A DNA stretch of 9,801 nucleotides, taken from contig MHCR01000028.1 of the NCBI GenBank assembly GCA_001816695.1, forward strand, positions 1 to 9,801, in the 5' to 3' direction. The notes under the pieces are model-generated. The model worked only from the letters and a program-made list of their open reading frames with translations, ran no database searches and was not told where the DNA came from. This document shows, one piece after another, positions 1-6,694 of the stretch; positions within the stretch are counted from its first letter, which is position 1; each line of letters opens with the position of its first letter. Both the position numbers and the translations under genes were made by a program. This DNA comes from Candidatus Woykebacteria bacterium RBG_16_39_9b (GTDB taxonomy: Bacteria; Patescibacteriota; Microgenomatia; Woykebacterales; RBG-16-39-9b).

Positions 1-2544
1 GGTTTGGGTTGTTGCATGTTCGTGTTGGTGGGGTCGGCCCTGCTGCTCTTGCGGGGCAAGCTGAACCTTAAATATACGGTGAACAACTTCATAATCTATG
101 GAATTGACGAGACTTTCGAAAAGGTTAAAGGCCTCACTTTTATATTCAACAAGCGGATCGCGGGCAGCGTAACCACGTAAGCCTATACCTTCTCTAAGGT
201 CCGATATATCTTCAAGGTGGCTTGTCCAAAGAGTATCGATTGTAGAAAGAAGGATGATTTTTTCAATTTGGGCCATTAATTCTGGTCCCATTTGTTTTTC
301 CCGGGCTTCGTAGACATCTCGGGCGAGTTTCTTAAAAAGGTCTATCGCTTTTTCTTTGTCAGAGGACTCGTCTACCTGCTTTTTGATTTGCTTTTGGGAA
401 GACTCATCGAAAGGAATTATAGTGGCAAATTCTGCCATTGCCTTGTCCGTGTCTGTTTCAGACTCTTCTTTTGCAGATAAGTTGACAATATTTTCAATCT
501 CAGAGTCAATATTATTTAAAATAATTTCTTTAAGCTTTCTTTGTCCTTCCTCAGAGTCTTTATTTTCTACGTCTTCGATAATTTTTTTGCGTTTGGAATA
601 AACAATCTCACGCTGTTTGTTTAAAACGTCATCATATTCAACCAGATGTTTGCGGATATCGAAGTTGTGCCCTTCGACTTTACTTTGGGCGTTCTCTATA
701 GCTTTGCTAACAATAGTATTCTCGATTGGTACGTCTTCCGGCAACCGGAGAGTGTTCATTAGATTTGCAATTTGATCTCCGCCAAAAAGACGCATGATAT
801 CATCTTGCAGACTTGCGTAAAAACGGGAAGAACCCGGGTCCCCTTGCCTACCGGAGCGGCCTCGCAATTGATTATCGATTCTGCGGGCTTCGTGTCTTTC
901 AGTCCCGATTATATGAAGACCTCCAAGCTTAACAACACCTTCTCCTAGTTTAATATCGACCCCGCGACCTGCAATATTGGTTGCAATTGTTGCCGCTCCT
1001 CTTTGGCCGGCGTTTGCAATGATTTGCGCTTCTCTCTCGTGGTTTTTGGCGTTTAGTACTTCATGAGTTACCTTCTTTCGTTTTAATAGAGAGCTGATTA
1101 GTTCATTTTTTTCGATCGAAGTTGTTCCAAGAAGCACCGGCTGTCCTTTTTTGTGTTTTTCTTCAATTTCCCGCGCGATAGCTTCATATTTTGCACGTTC
1201 AGTTTTATAGACGGCATCTGAGAAATCGTGCCTTACCATCGGTTTATTAGTCGGTACAACAATTACCTCCAGTTTATAAACTTTGTGAAATTCTTCGGCA
1301 CTTGTAGCGGCGGTACCAGTCATGCCTGCTAGTTTTTCATACAAACGAAAGTAATTTTGGAAAGTAACTGTAGCAAGAGTTTTAGATTCTTTCTGTATTT
1401 GAACACCTTCTTTTGCTTCTATTGCCTGATGGAGCCCTTCAGAATAACGTCTTCCAGGCAGAAGTCTGCCGGTAAACTCATCAACTATAATCACTTGACC
1501 GTCTTTTACCACATAATCTTGATCTTTATGATAGAGGGTTTTCGCTTTTAATGATTGCTCAATAAGATGCAAAGTAGAAAAATCTTTTTCATATAAATTA
1601 TCAATACCGAGAGTGCGTTCAATCTTTGATATACCAATCTCTGTTAAATTGGCTGTTCTTAATTTTTCATCAAGTACGTAATCTGTTTCTAAATTTAGAG
1701 TTTCAACAAGAGAAGCGAATTGATAATATTTTTCGGTGGATTCTTCTGCCGGAGCAGAAATAATCAGCGGGGTTCTAGCTTCGTCAATTAGAATTGAATC
1801 TACTTCATCAACAATGGCATAATTCAACTCTCGCTGAGATATATGATTCTTTTCCCAGGCCATGTTATCTCTTAAATAATCGAAACCAAATTCGTTATTT
1901 GTGCCGTATGTTATATCCGCTTGATAGGCTTCTTTTCTTGATACTTCTCTTAAGTATTTACCTACACCCAGGCCTTCTGACTCGGGGGAAAGAGAGCTTT
2001 CCGGATCCATGATTACTTCCTCGTTAGCAATTTCTGGTGTTTGTGGATTTGGGTCATAAACATACGATTGCTCGTGATTTATCACCCCGACGGTTAAACC
2101 AAGGAAATGATAAATAGGACCCATCCATTCCGCATCTCGGCGGGCTAGGTAGTCATTTACAGTAATTAGATGTGTACCCTTTTCGGTTAGAGCGTTTAGG
2201 TATAGCGGAAGGGTGGCAACCAGGGTCTTGCCTTCTCCAGTTTTCATCTCCGCAATCTTCCCTTGATGTAAAACTATTCCTCCCACAAGCTGGACATCAA
2301 AGTGTCTCTGCCCAATAGTTCTTCTTGCAGCTTCTCGCACAGTTGCAAAAGCTTCTGGCAACAGATCTTCTAGGTCTTCCCCTTCTTTGATTTTTTTTCT
2401 AAAGTATGATGTTTTTTCCCGCAATTTTTTATCAGTAAGCTTTTTAGTACTGCCCTCGAGAGAATTTATTGTTGAGGTTATGGGCTCAAATTTTTTTATT
2501 TCTCTTTCGTTTGAATCAAGCAGATTGCCTATAAATTTAAACAT
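1..2544 (-). CDS. secA: SecA preprotein translocase ATPase (3' end beyond window)
   Basis: ATP-driven motor of the Sec pathway; it feeds unfolded preproteins through SecYEG at the inner face of the membrane. I translated the minus strand: 848 codons are open to the window edge. Walker A TGEGKT lies at residues 102-107, the Walker B DEVD at 246-249, and the helicase motif GRSGRQGDPGSSRF near 557-570. The scaffold/wing signature LREGIGLRGYAARDPLVEY is followed by a Gln/His-rich linker where the sequence is cut, so any zinc-binding tail is outside. Residues about 157-203 form an acidic insertion of roughly 37 residues compared with E. coli SecA. The start MFKFIGNLL matches normal SecA N-termini; an in-frame ATG 24 bases upstream (2566-2568) is an alternative. 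No Shine-Dalgarno is visible. A weak -10 (TAGAAT, minus strand, 2582-2587) has no good -35. The family call is very secure. Confidence 0.97.
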   Translation of the reverse strand, partial: MFKFIGNLLDSNEREIKKFEPITSTINSLEGSTKKLTDKKLREKTSYFRKKIKEGEDLEDLLPEAFATVREAARRTIGQRHFDVQLVGGIVLHQGKIAEMKTGEGKTLVATLPLYLNALTEKGTHLITVNDYLARRDAEWMGPIYHFLGLTVGVINHEQSYVYDPNPQTPEIANEEVIMDPESSLSPESEGLGVGKYLREVSRKEAYQADITYGTNNEFGFDYLRDNMAWEKNHISQRELNYAIVDEVDSILIDEARTPLIISAPAEESTEKYYQFASLVETLNLETDYVLDEKLRTANLTEIGISKIERTLGIDNLYEKDFSTLHLIEQSLKAKTLYHKDQDYVVKDGQVIIVDEFTGRLLPGRRYSEGLHQAIEAKEGVQIQKESKTLATVTFQNYFRLYEKLAGMTGTAATSAEEFHKVYKLEVIVVPTNKPMVRHDFSDAVYKTERAKYEAIAREIEEKHKKGQPVLLGTTSIEKNELISSLLKRKKVTHEVLNAKNHEREAQIIANAGQRGAATIATNIAGRGVDIKLGEGVVKLGGLHIIGTERHEARRIDNQLRGRSGRQGDPGSSRFYASLQDDIMRLFGGDQIANLMNTLRLPEDVPIENTIVSKAIENAQSKVEGHNFDIRKHLVEYDDVLNKQREIVYSKRKKIIEDVENKDSEEGQRKLKEIILNNIDSEIENIVNLSAKEESETDTDKAMAEFATIIPFDESSQKQIKKQVDESSDKEKAIDLFKKLARDVYEAREKQMGPELMAQIEKIILLSTIDTLWTSHLEDISDLREGIGLRGYAARDPLVEYKSEAFNLFESLVNSIDYEVVHRIFKVQLAPQEQQGRPHQHEHATTQT

Positions 2545-2634
2545 AATGGCGAAATGATATTCTATCATTTTGAAGCTATATATTCTACACTGTTAGTTTT
2601 TGATTTAGAATTTGAATTTATCAATTTTTGGGGG

Positions 2635-2662
2635 TTGACAAAAAAAGACCTGCTGGTAAGAT
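2635..2662 (+). promoter_or_regulatory. Strong sigma70-type promoter in the divergent region
   Basis: A perfect TTGACA (2635-2640) is followed 16 bases later by TAAGAT (2657-2662). Transcription would start near 2669 and read straight into the terminator hairpin at 2682-2716. It points away from secA, towards the small membrane protein gene at 2766. The match is by eye only. Confidence 0.55.
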
Positions 2663-2668
2663 GATTGG

Positions 2669-2716
2669 CGGGTGTTACCCGACGCCCTGCTACCAATTTA
2701 GGTGTAGGGCGTTTTT
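2669..2716 (+). ncRNA. Candidate ~48-nt small RNA or attenuator leader
   Basis: The stretch between the predicted start (about 2669) and the T-run folds as two adjacent hairpins: CGGGT/ACCCG (2669-2673 with 2677-2681) and the terminator stem. ATTGG at 2664-2668 can instead pair with CCAAT at 2693-2697, inside the terminator loop, so alternative folds exist if transcription starts slightly earlier. I recognise no known riboswitch class and no coding sequence. It could be a small RNA, or a leader that aborts transcription towards 2766. Confidence 0.4.
2682..2716 (+). terminator. Intrinsic terminator with no upstream gene
   Basis: A 7-bp stem ACGCCCT (2682-2688) / AGGGCGT (2706-2712) is extended inside by ACC/GGT (2692-2694 with 2701-2703), and five Ts follow at 2712-2716. 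The T-run is only on the plus strand, so it stops rightward transcription. The only gene to the left is secA, on the other strand, so it must act on a transcript that begins in the intergenic region. Confidence 0.65.
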
Positions 2717-2727
2717 GTATCTTTAAG

Positions 2728-2756
2728 TTGACAAAAGTAACTAAAGTGGTTAATTT
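2728..2756 (+). promoter_or_regulatory. Possible second promoter for the first small membrane protein
   Basis: TTGACA at 2728-2733 is followed 17 bases later by TAATTT (2751-2756), a weak -10, with TTATAT just after it. It lies past the terminator and would give the gene at 2766 a very short leader. Confidence 0.4.
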
Positions 2757-2765
2757 TTATATCGC

Positions 2766-3134
2766 ATGTTCCCTGAAAAAGAAAACACTGTCGATGAAGT
2801 AAAAACACCACTTCAATTAAGAGAGAAACTTCCTGACGGGTTGCTTAATCGACTACAAGAGGCTATCCCAAAACATTTTTCTCGTCTTAGCAGCCAATCT
2901 AATCAAAAAAATATAAGACTACTTTTTTCTTTTCTTTTTGCAGCTATTGCACTATCTTTATTAGCATACGTTTACTTTAATATTGCATCTATTAAAGGAC
3001 AAGCATCGTCGGTTATTCAAAATACTTATACTTTAACCTCAAAGCCAAGGGGTTCTGCAGAGCCTGCTATATCTTCTCCGTCTGCAAGTTTAGCAAGTCC
3101 GTCAGCTGATACCTCTACATCTAGTGCTAGATAG
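2766..3134 (+). CDS. Small single-span membrane protein, paralogue 1
   Basis: Not a family I recognise. It has 122 residues: a charged N-terminal part (1-50) ending in a basic stretch, one transmembrane segment at about 51-74, then a tail rich in Ser, Pro and Ala (93-122) with ISSPSA and SPSA motifs and ending in Ala-Arg. Lys/Arg before the membrane segment suggest the N-terminus is inside and the tail is outside or cell-wall facing. The next gene has the same plan and a clearly related tail (PRG...ISSPSA...PS versus PRS...ISSPSA...PS), so the two are tandem paralogues. There is no Shine-Dalgarno; the ATG is the first one in the frame. The conserved partner supports it being a real gene. The role is unknown; anchoring or envelope interaction would be a guess. 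Confidence 0.75.
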   Translation: MFPEKENTVDEVKTPLQLREKLPDGLLNRLQEAIPKHFSRLSSQSNQKNIRLLFSFLFAAIALSLLAYVYFNIASIKGQASSVIQNTYTLTSKPRGSAEPAISSPSASLASPSADTSTSSAR

Positions 3135-3139
3135 CCTTA

Positions 3140-3169
3140 TTTACAACAAAGACAGTAAGAAGATATAAT
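3140..3169 (+). promoter_or_regulatory. Promoter of paralogue 2 (TTTACA-18-TATAAT)
   Basis: TTTACA (3140-3145), 18-base spacer, consensus TATAAT (3164-3169). The predicted start near 3176 leaves a leader of only about 9 bases before the ATG at 3185. The same arrangement recurs at 3505-3534. Confidence 0.65.
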
Positions 3170-3184
3170 CAAAATGGTAGCCAT

Positions 3185-3502
3185 ATGGAAGAAAAAGAGC
3201 TAAATAACTCTAGCAAAGAAGAAAAAACACAAAGTAAAGAGCAAAACGATTTTGAAGTTTTCAAATCTCCACTCTCAGGAAAGAATCCGAAATCATCAAA
3301 AAAGTTTTTAGTAGTGCTAGTGATTTTACTAATAATTTTGTTTTCCATATCTATCATTTATTTAGTTTTTGTGGCCGGTTTTTTTAAAGTTTCGGAGATC
3401 TCCGTTCCTCGATCTGGTGCCTCACCATCTGCTAATAAAATTTCTTCCCCATCTGCAAAAATTGCCACACCCTCAGTTGAGGCAACACCTACAGCAAGAT
3501 AG
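3185..3502 (+). CDS. Small single-span membrane protein, paralogue 2
   Basis: Unrecognised family. It has 105 residues: a highly charged, Lys/Glu-rich N-terminal part (1-40), one strongly hydrophobic transmembrane segment (41-66), and a Ser/Pro/Thr/Ala tail (75-105) with GASPSA, ISSPSA and ATPSVEATP before a terminal Ala-Arg. The basic cluster at 35-40 predicts the N-terminus inside and the tail outside. The tail aligns with that of the preceding gene, while the N-terminal parts have diverged almost completely. It has its own good promoter and no Shine-Dalgarno. A minus-strand reading frame over the same bases looks like a shadow. Such Ser/Pro/Thr tails often act as extended spacers or are O-glycosylated; the downstream polyprenyl-phosphate sugar transferase makes glycosylation thinkable, but this is inference. 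Confidence 0.75.
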   Translation: MEEKELNNSSKEEKTQSKEQNDFEVFKSPLSGKNPKSSKKFLVVLVILLIILFSISIIYLVFVAGFFKVSEISVPRSGASPSANKISSPSAKIATPSVEATPTAR

Positions 3503-3504
3503 TA

Positions 3505-3534
3505 TTTACAAGCAACTAGCATAGAATTTATAAT
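3505..3534 (+). promoter_or_regulatory. Promoter of the glycosyltransferase-epimerase unit (TTTACA-18-TATAAT)
   Basis: TTTACA (3505-3510), 18-base spacer, TATAAT (3529-3534). It has the same two hexamers and spacing as the promoter at 3140-3169 and sits at the same place relative to the preceding stop codon, within a shared AGATAG..TATTTACAA context. Predicted transcription start is near 3541. Confidence 0.65.
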
Positions 3535-3550
3535 TAAAGAAGATAATTAT

Positions 3551-4687
3551 TTGGGATTTATCGTGAAAATTGTTGTAATTATTCCCACGTATAATGAAAA
3601 AGAAAACATCTCTCGTTTAATCCTGGCATTGGAAGAGCAATTTAAAAAAATCTCCCATGAAATGCATATTTTGGTGGTGGACGATTCTTCGCCGGATGGA
3701 ACCGGCGAAATAGTGAGAGAATATAGTCGAAAAAATCAAAATGTTCATTTGTTGAGCGGTCAAAAACAGGGTCTTGGAGCAGCGTATGTACGAGGGATGA
3801 GATATGCAATAGAAAAACTTGGTTCCGACGCAGTAATCGAGATGGATGCAGATTTTCAACATAAACCAGAGGATGTTCCTCGCCTTGTTACAGCTTTAGA
3901 TGAAGGAAGCGATTTTGTTATCGGTTCAAGATATATTCCAGGTGGTAAAATTCCAAAATGGTCCTTTAGCAGGAGGTTGCTTTCTTCCGGTGGCAATATA
4001 ATGAGCAGAGCCGCAACCGGTATGTTTAAAATACACGATACAACAGCTGGTTTTAGAGCAATTAGGACAGATCTAATCAATAAAATAAGCTTAGAAAATA
4101 TAAAAGTTCAAGGATACTCCTTTCAAATAAACCTCCTTTATCAGGCATTTCTAAATAAAGCAAAAATAAAGGAAATACCGGTTGAATTTCTGGAAAGAAA
4201 AGAAGGCGAAACCAAGATTGGTAAAGGTGATGTTTTAGAAGCACTAATCTTTGTTTGGGCAATTCGTCTGGAGAGAAGTGAAACCTTTATTAAATTTGCA
4301 GTTGTGGGAGCAAGTGGTGTTGTAGTCAATCTAGGCGTTTTTTATGTTCTATTTAGGATATTTGGTGTTTCGGATATTATCGCTTCACCGCTGGCTATAG
4401 AAACTTCAATTATTTCAAACTTTCTTTTGAACAATTTTTGGACCTTTGGTGAACGACAGACTGAAACTAAATTTCATGTTAAGGGGTTAAAATTCAACCT
4501 TGTTTCCTTCGTAGCTTTGGGAGTTAGCTGGACCACATTTATAGCATTAACCAGATTATTAAATTTAAGACCGGAGGAACTGGCGCAATTTATTGGAATT
4601 ATACCGGCCACCTTCGTTAATTACTTTCTTAATTCCTATTGGACCTTCAAAGAAACCAATAAAGAACCCGTCCTTGCAGGTAAATAA
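3551..4687 (+). CDS. Polyprenyl-phosphate glycosyltransferase (GT2, DPM1-like) fused to GtrA domain
   Basis: Likely transfers a sugar (mannose or glucose) from a nucleotide sugar to a polyprenyl phosphate at the cytoplasmic membrane face, and helps move or present the product. Residues 6-235 are a GT-A fold GT2 domain: PTYNE at 12-16, DDSSPDGT at 44-51, the metal-binding DADFQHKPED at 99-108, GSRYIPGG at 125-132 and GFRAIR at 167-172. Residues about 246-366 are a GtrA-type four-helix membrane domain with its repeated motif (NFLLNNFWTF, 290-299; NYFLNSYWTF, 357-366). The start is uncertain: TTG at 3551 or GTG at 3563, the latter giving an N-terminus typical of the family. No strong Shine-Dalgarno is present. 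The epimerase starts 11 bases after its stop, so they are co-transcribed. The sugar and the final glycoconjugate cannot be told from sequence. Confidence 0.9.
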   Translation: MGFIVKIVVIIPTYNEKENISRLILALEEQFKKISHEMHILVVDDSSPDGTGEIVREYSRKNQNVHLLSGQKQGLGAAYVRGMRYAIEKLGSDAVIEMDADFQHKPEDVPRLVTALDEGSDFVIGSRYIPGGKIPKWSFSRRLLSSGGNIMSRAATGMFKIHDTTAGFRAIRTDLINKISLENIKVQGYSFQINLLYQAFLNKAKIKEIPVEFLERKEGETKIGKGDVLEALIFVWAIRLERSETFIKFAVVGASGVVVNLGVFYVLFRIFGVSDIIASPLAIETSIISNFLLNNFWTFGERQTETKFHVKGLKFNLVSFVALGVSWTTFIALTRLLNLRPEELAQFIGIIPATFVNYFLNSYWTFKETNKEPVLAGK

Positions 4688-4698
4688 TTTTTTTCTTT

Positions 4699-5616
4699 AT
4701 GAAAATCTTAGTAACAGGTGGAGCGGGATTTATCGGATCCCACACAACAAAACAATTGCTTGACGGGGGACACAAAGCGATTGTTTACGATAATTTGAGC
4801 CGCGGTTTCAAAGATTTGGTAGACCCCAGAGCAGAATTCGTCTTGGGCGATGTTTCAGAAAAAGAAAAGTTGAAAAAAGCGCTATCTGGAGTAGATGCTG
4901 TTATTCATATGGCAGCCTTTATTATTGTTCCTGAATCTGTTCGTAAACCAGACCTTTACTACCAAAATAATGTGCTTGGTACAAAGGTTCTTTTGGGAGC
5001 TATGGAGGAGGTAAATGTAAAAAAAATAATCTTCTCCTCATCGGCAACAGTTTATGGAGATCCCCTCGAACTACCACTAAATGAAGAGTCAGAGATTAAA
5101 AAACCTGCCAATCCTTACGGCCAAAATAAGCTAGATATGGAAAGATTATGTAAAGATTTTGGAGAAAAAACAGGCTCCGACGTTATAATATTACGTTATT
5201 TTAACCCTTACGGACCTGGCGAAAAACATAGTCCGGAGACCCACGCGGTTCCAAATTTCATCAAGTCTACCTTGGCGAAACAACCGATACCTTTGTATTG
5301 GAAAGGTGAGCAAATCCGTGATTTTATTTATGTTGAAGATTTATCTAGGGCACACATCGCGGCTGTAACAGCAAATGAATACAAGATTTATAATATTGGA
5401 ACCGAAGTTGGTACTAAAGTTATTGATGTGGTTAATTTGATCTTTAAAATAGTAGGATATACTGTTCCAATCAATGATTTAGGCGAACGAGCTGGGGATG
5501 TGCCGGCTCTGTATACTTCTAGCGAAAAAATACAAAAAGATTTTGGATGGCGACCAAGATTTTCATTGCATGAAGGATTAAAAAAAACAATTGAGTATTT
5601 CCAAACTGCCACTTAA
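4699..5616 (+). CDS. galE: NAD-dependent nucleotide-sugar epimerase (GalE-like)
   Basis: Short-chain dehydrogenase/reductase of the extended type, most like UDP-glucose/UDP-GlcNAc 4-epimerase; it interconverts gluco- and galacto-configured UDP-sugars in the cytoplasm with bound NAD. Visible features: Rossmann TGGAGFIG at 6-13, Asp at 31 for the adenine ribose, SSSATVYG at 113-120 with the catalytic Ser near 115, the Tyr140-x3-Lys144 pair (YGQNK), RYFNPYGPG at 167-174, and FIYVEDLSRAH at 209-219. At 305 residues it is a little shorter than typical GalE (about 330-340). It starts 11 bases after the GT2-GtrA gene and probably supplies that enzyme or a related glycan route with sugar nucleotide. 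The exact substrate is open; related 4-epimerases share all these motifs. No Shine-Dalgarno. Confidence 0.88.
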   Translation: MKILVTGGAGFIGSHTTKQLLDGGHKAIVYDNLSRGFKDLVDPRAEFVLGDVSEKEKLKKALSGVDAVIHMAAFIIVPESVRKPDLYYQNNVLGTKVLLGAMEEVNVKKIIFSSSATVYGDPLELPLNEESEIKKPANPYGQNKLDMERLCKDFGEKTGSDVIILRYFNPYGPGEKHSPETHAVPNFIKSTLAKQPIPLYWKGEQIRDFIYVEDLSRAHIAAVTANEYKIYNIGTEVGTKVIDVVNLIFKIVGYTVPINDLGERAGDVPALYTSSEKIQKDFGWRPRFSLHEGLKKTIEYFQTAT

Positions 5617-5628
5617 ATTCCTGCTCAC

Positions 5629-5658
5629 TTGATTTCCTTTATAAAAAGGGATTATACT
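5629..5658 (+). promoter_or_regulatory. Promoter of the yvcK-glmS unit (TTGATT-18-TATACT)
   Basis: TTGATT (5629-5634), 18-base spacer, TATACT (5653-5658); predicted start near 5665. A small inverted repeat AGCGG/CCGCT (5673-5687) lies just downstream, between two candidate yvcK start codons. Confidence 0.55.
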
Positions 5659-5668
5659 TATGCCATAA

Positions 5669-6691
5669 TTGGAGCGGTATATCCGCTATTTTCATATGAA
5701 GCAATCAAGCAAGCAAAATGACATTTCTAACGGGCCAAAAATCGTCGTCTTTGGTGGGGGCACTGGTATATTTAATCTTTTAAGAGGTTTGAGACGCTAC
5801 ACCTCCAACATTGTAGCAATTGTTACGATGATGGACTCTGGTGGTAGTTCTGGTAGACTTCGTGACGAATTTGGTCATCTTCCCCCCGGTGATATTCGCC
5901 AAGCACTAGTAGCTCTTTCTCCCGATGATCGCTCCTCTTTGACCTTGAGACAGCTTTTTAACTACAGGTTTTCAAAGGGAGCTGGTTTAGAAGGTCATTC
6001 CTTTGGCAATTTATTTTTGGCCGCTTTAACTGAGATAACTGGCGGAATTGAAAAGGCGGTGTTAGAAGCAGGTAGAATTCTTGGAATTCGCGGTAGAGTT
6101 TATCCGGTAACGTTGACTAACTCTAACTTAGTAGCGCGATTAGAGGATGGTACTGAAATTGTTGGTGAGACCAATATTGATGTTAGAAAAATAAAGCCTA
6201 ATCTAAAAATAGACTATGTTTATCTAGATCCTAGAGCCTATGCATATCCAGAGGTTCTGAGGGAGATTGAAACAGCAGATGTCATAGTTTTGGGTCCTGG
6301 GGATTTGTATACGAGCATCATCCCAAATTTATTGGTTGACGGAGTTGCTGATTCAATTAATTATTCAAAGGCCAAAAAGGTATATATTGGTAATTTAATG
6401 ACCAAGCATGGAGAAAGCGACGGTTTTGCCGCAAGCGATTTTGTTTCTGAGATAAGAACGTATTTGGAGAATGGGAAGCTCGATTATGTGGTTTTGAATA
6501 AAGGAGGCTTGCCGGACAAACTGACTAAGCGCTATGAAAAGGAAAAGGCGTACCCAGTTGAAAATGATGTGACCCAGGTAAAAAAACTGGCTAAGAATGT
6601 GATAGAAAGGCCTATTGCAGCTGCCGGGACGCTTTTGCGCCACGATACGGGCAAGATTGCTAGAATAATCATTGATCTTGCGACTCGCTAA
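5669..6691 (+). CDS. yvcK: YvcK/GlmR family UDP-sugar-binding regulator (CofD-like fold)
   Basis: Member of the YvcK (GlmR, 'gluconeogenesis factor') family, cytoplasmic and related in fold to CofD. In Bacillus subtilis the protein binds UDP-GlcNAc and stimulates GlmS, matching carbon flow to cell-wall precursor supply. Family signatures are clear: VVFGGGTGIFNLLRGLR at 26-42, MMDSGGSSGRLRDEFG at 54-69 followed by LPPGDIRQAL at 71-80, GHSFGNLFLAAL at 109-120, the LTNSNLVA block near 149-156, VLGPGDLYTSIIPNLLV at 207-223, and IGNLMTKHGESDGF at 240-253. The start could be TTG 5669 or ATG 5696; the ATG gives 331 residues, nearer the family's usual length, and I prefer it. glmS begins 3 bases after the stop, so the two are one operon. 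The usual yvcK neighbours rapZ and whiA are absent here. Confidence 0.93.
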   Translation: MERYIRYFHMKQSSKQNDISNGPKIVVFGGGTGIFNLLRGLRRYTSNIVAIVTMMDSGGSSGRLRDEFGHLPPGDIRQALVALSPDDRSSLTLRQLFNYRFSKGAGLEGHSFGNLFLAALTEITGGIEKAVLEAGRILGIRGRVYPVTLTNSNLVARLEDGTEIVGETNIDVRKIKPNLKIDYVYLDPRAYAYPEVLREIETADVIVLGPGDLYTSIIPNLLVDGVADSINYSKAKKVYIGNLMTKHGESDGFAASDFVSEIRTYLENGKLDYVVLNKGGLPDKLTKRYEKEKAYPVENDVTQVKKLAKNVIERPIAAAGTLLRHDTGKIARIIIDLATR

Positions 6692-6694
6692 GAT

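Noticed and set aside
292..601. Plus-strand frames within the secA region
   Set aside because: Antisense to the conserved C-terminal half of SecA, with low-complexity Ser/Phe-rich translations.
6640..6694. glmS ribozyme/riboswitch upstream of glmS
   Set aside because: The gene starts 3 bases after yvcK and there is no leader long enough outside coding sequence.
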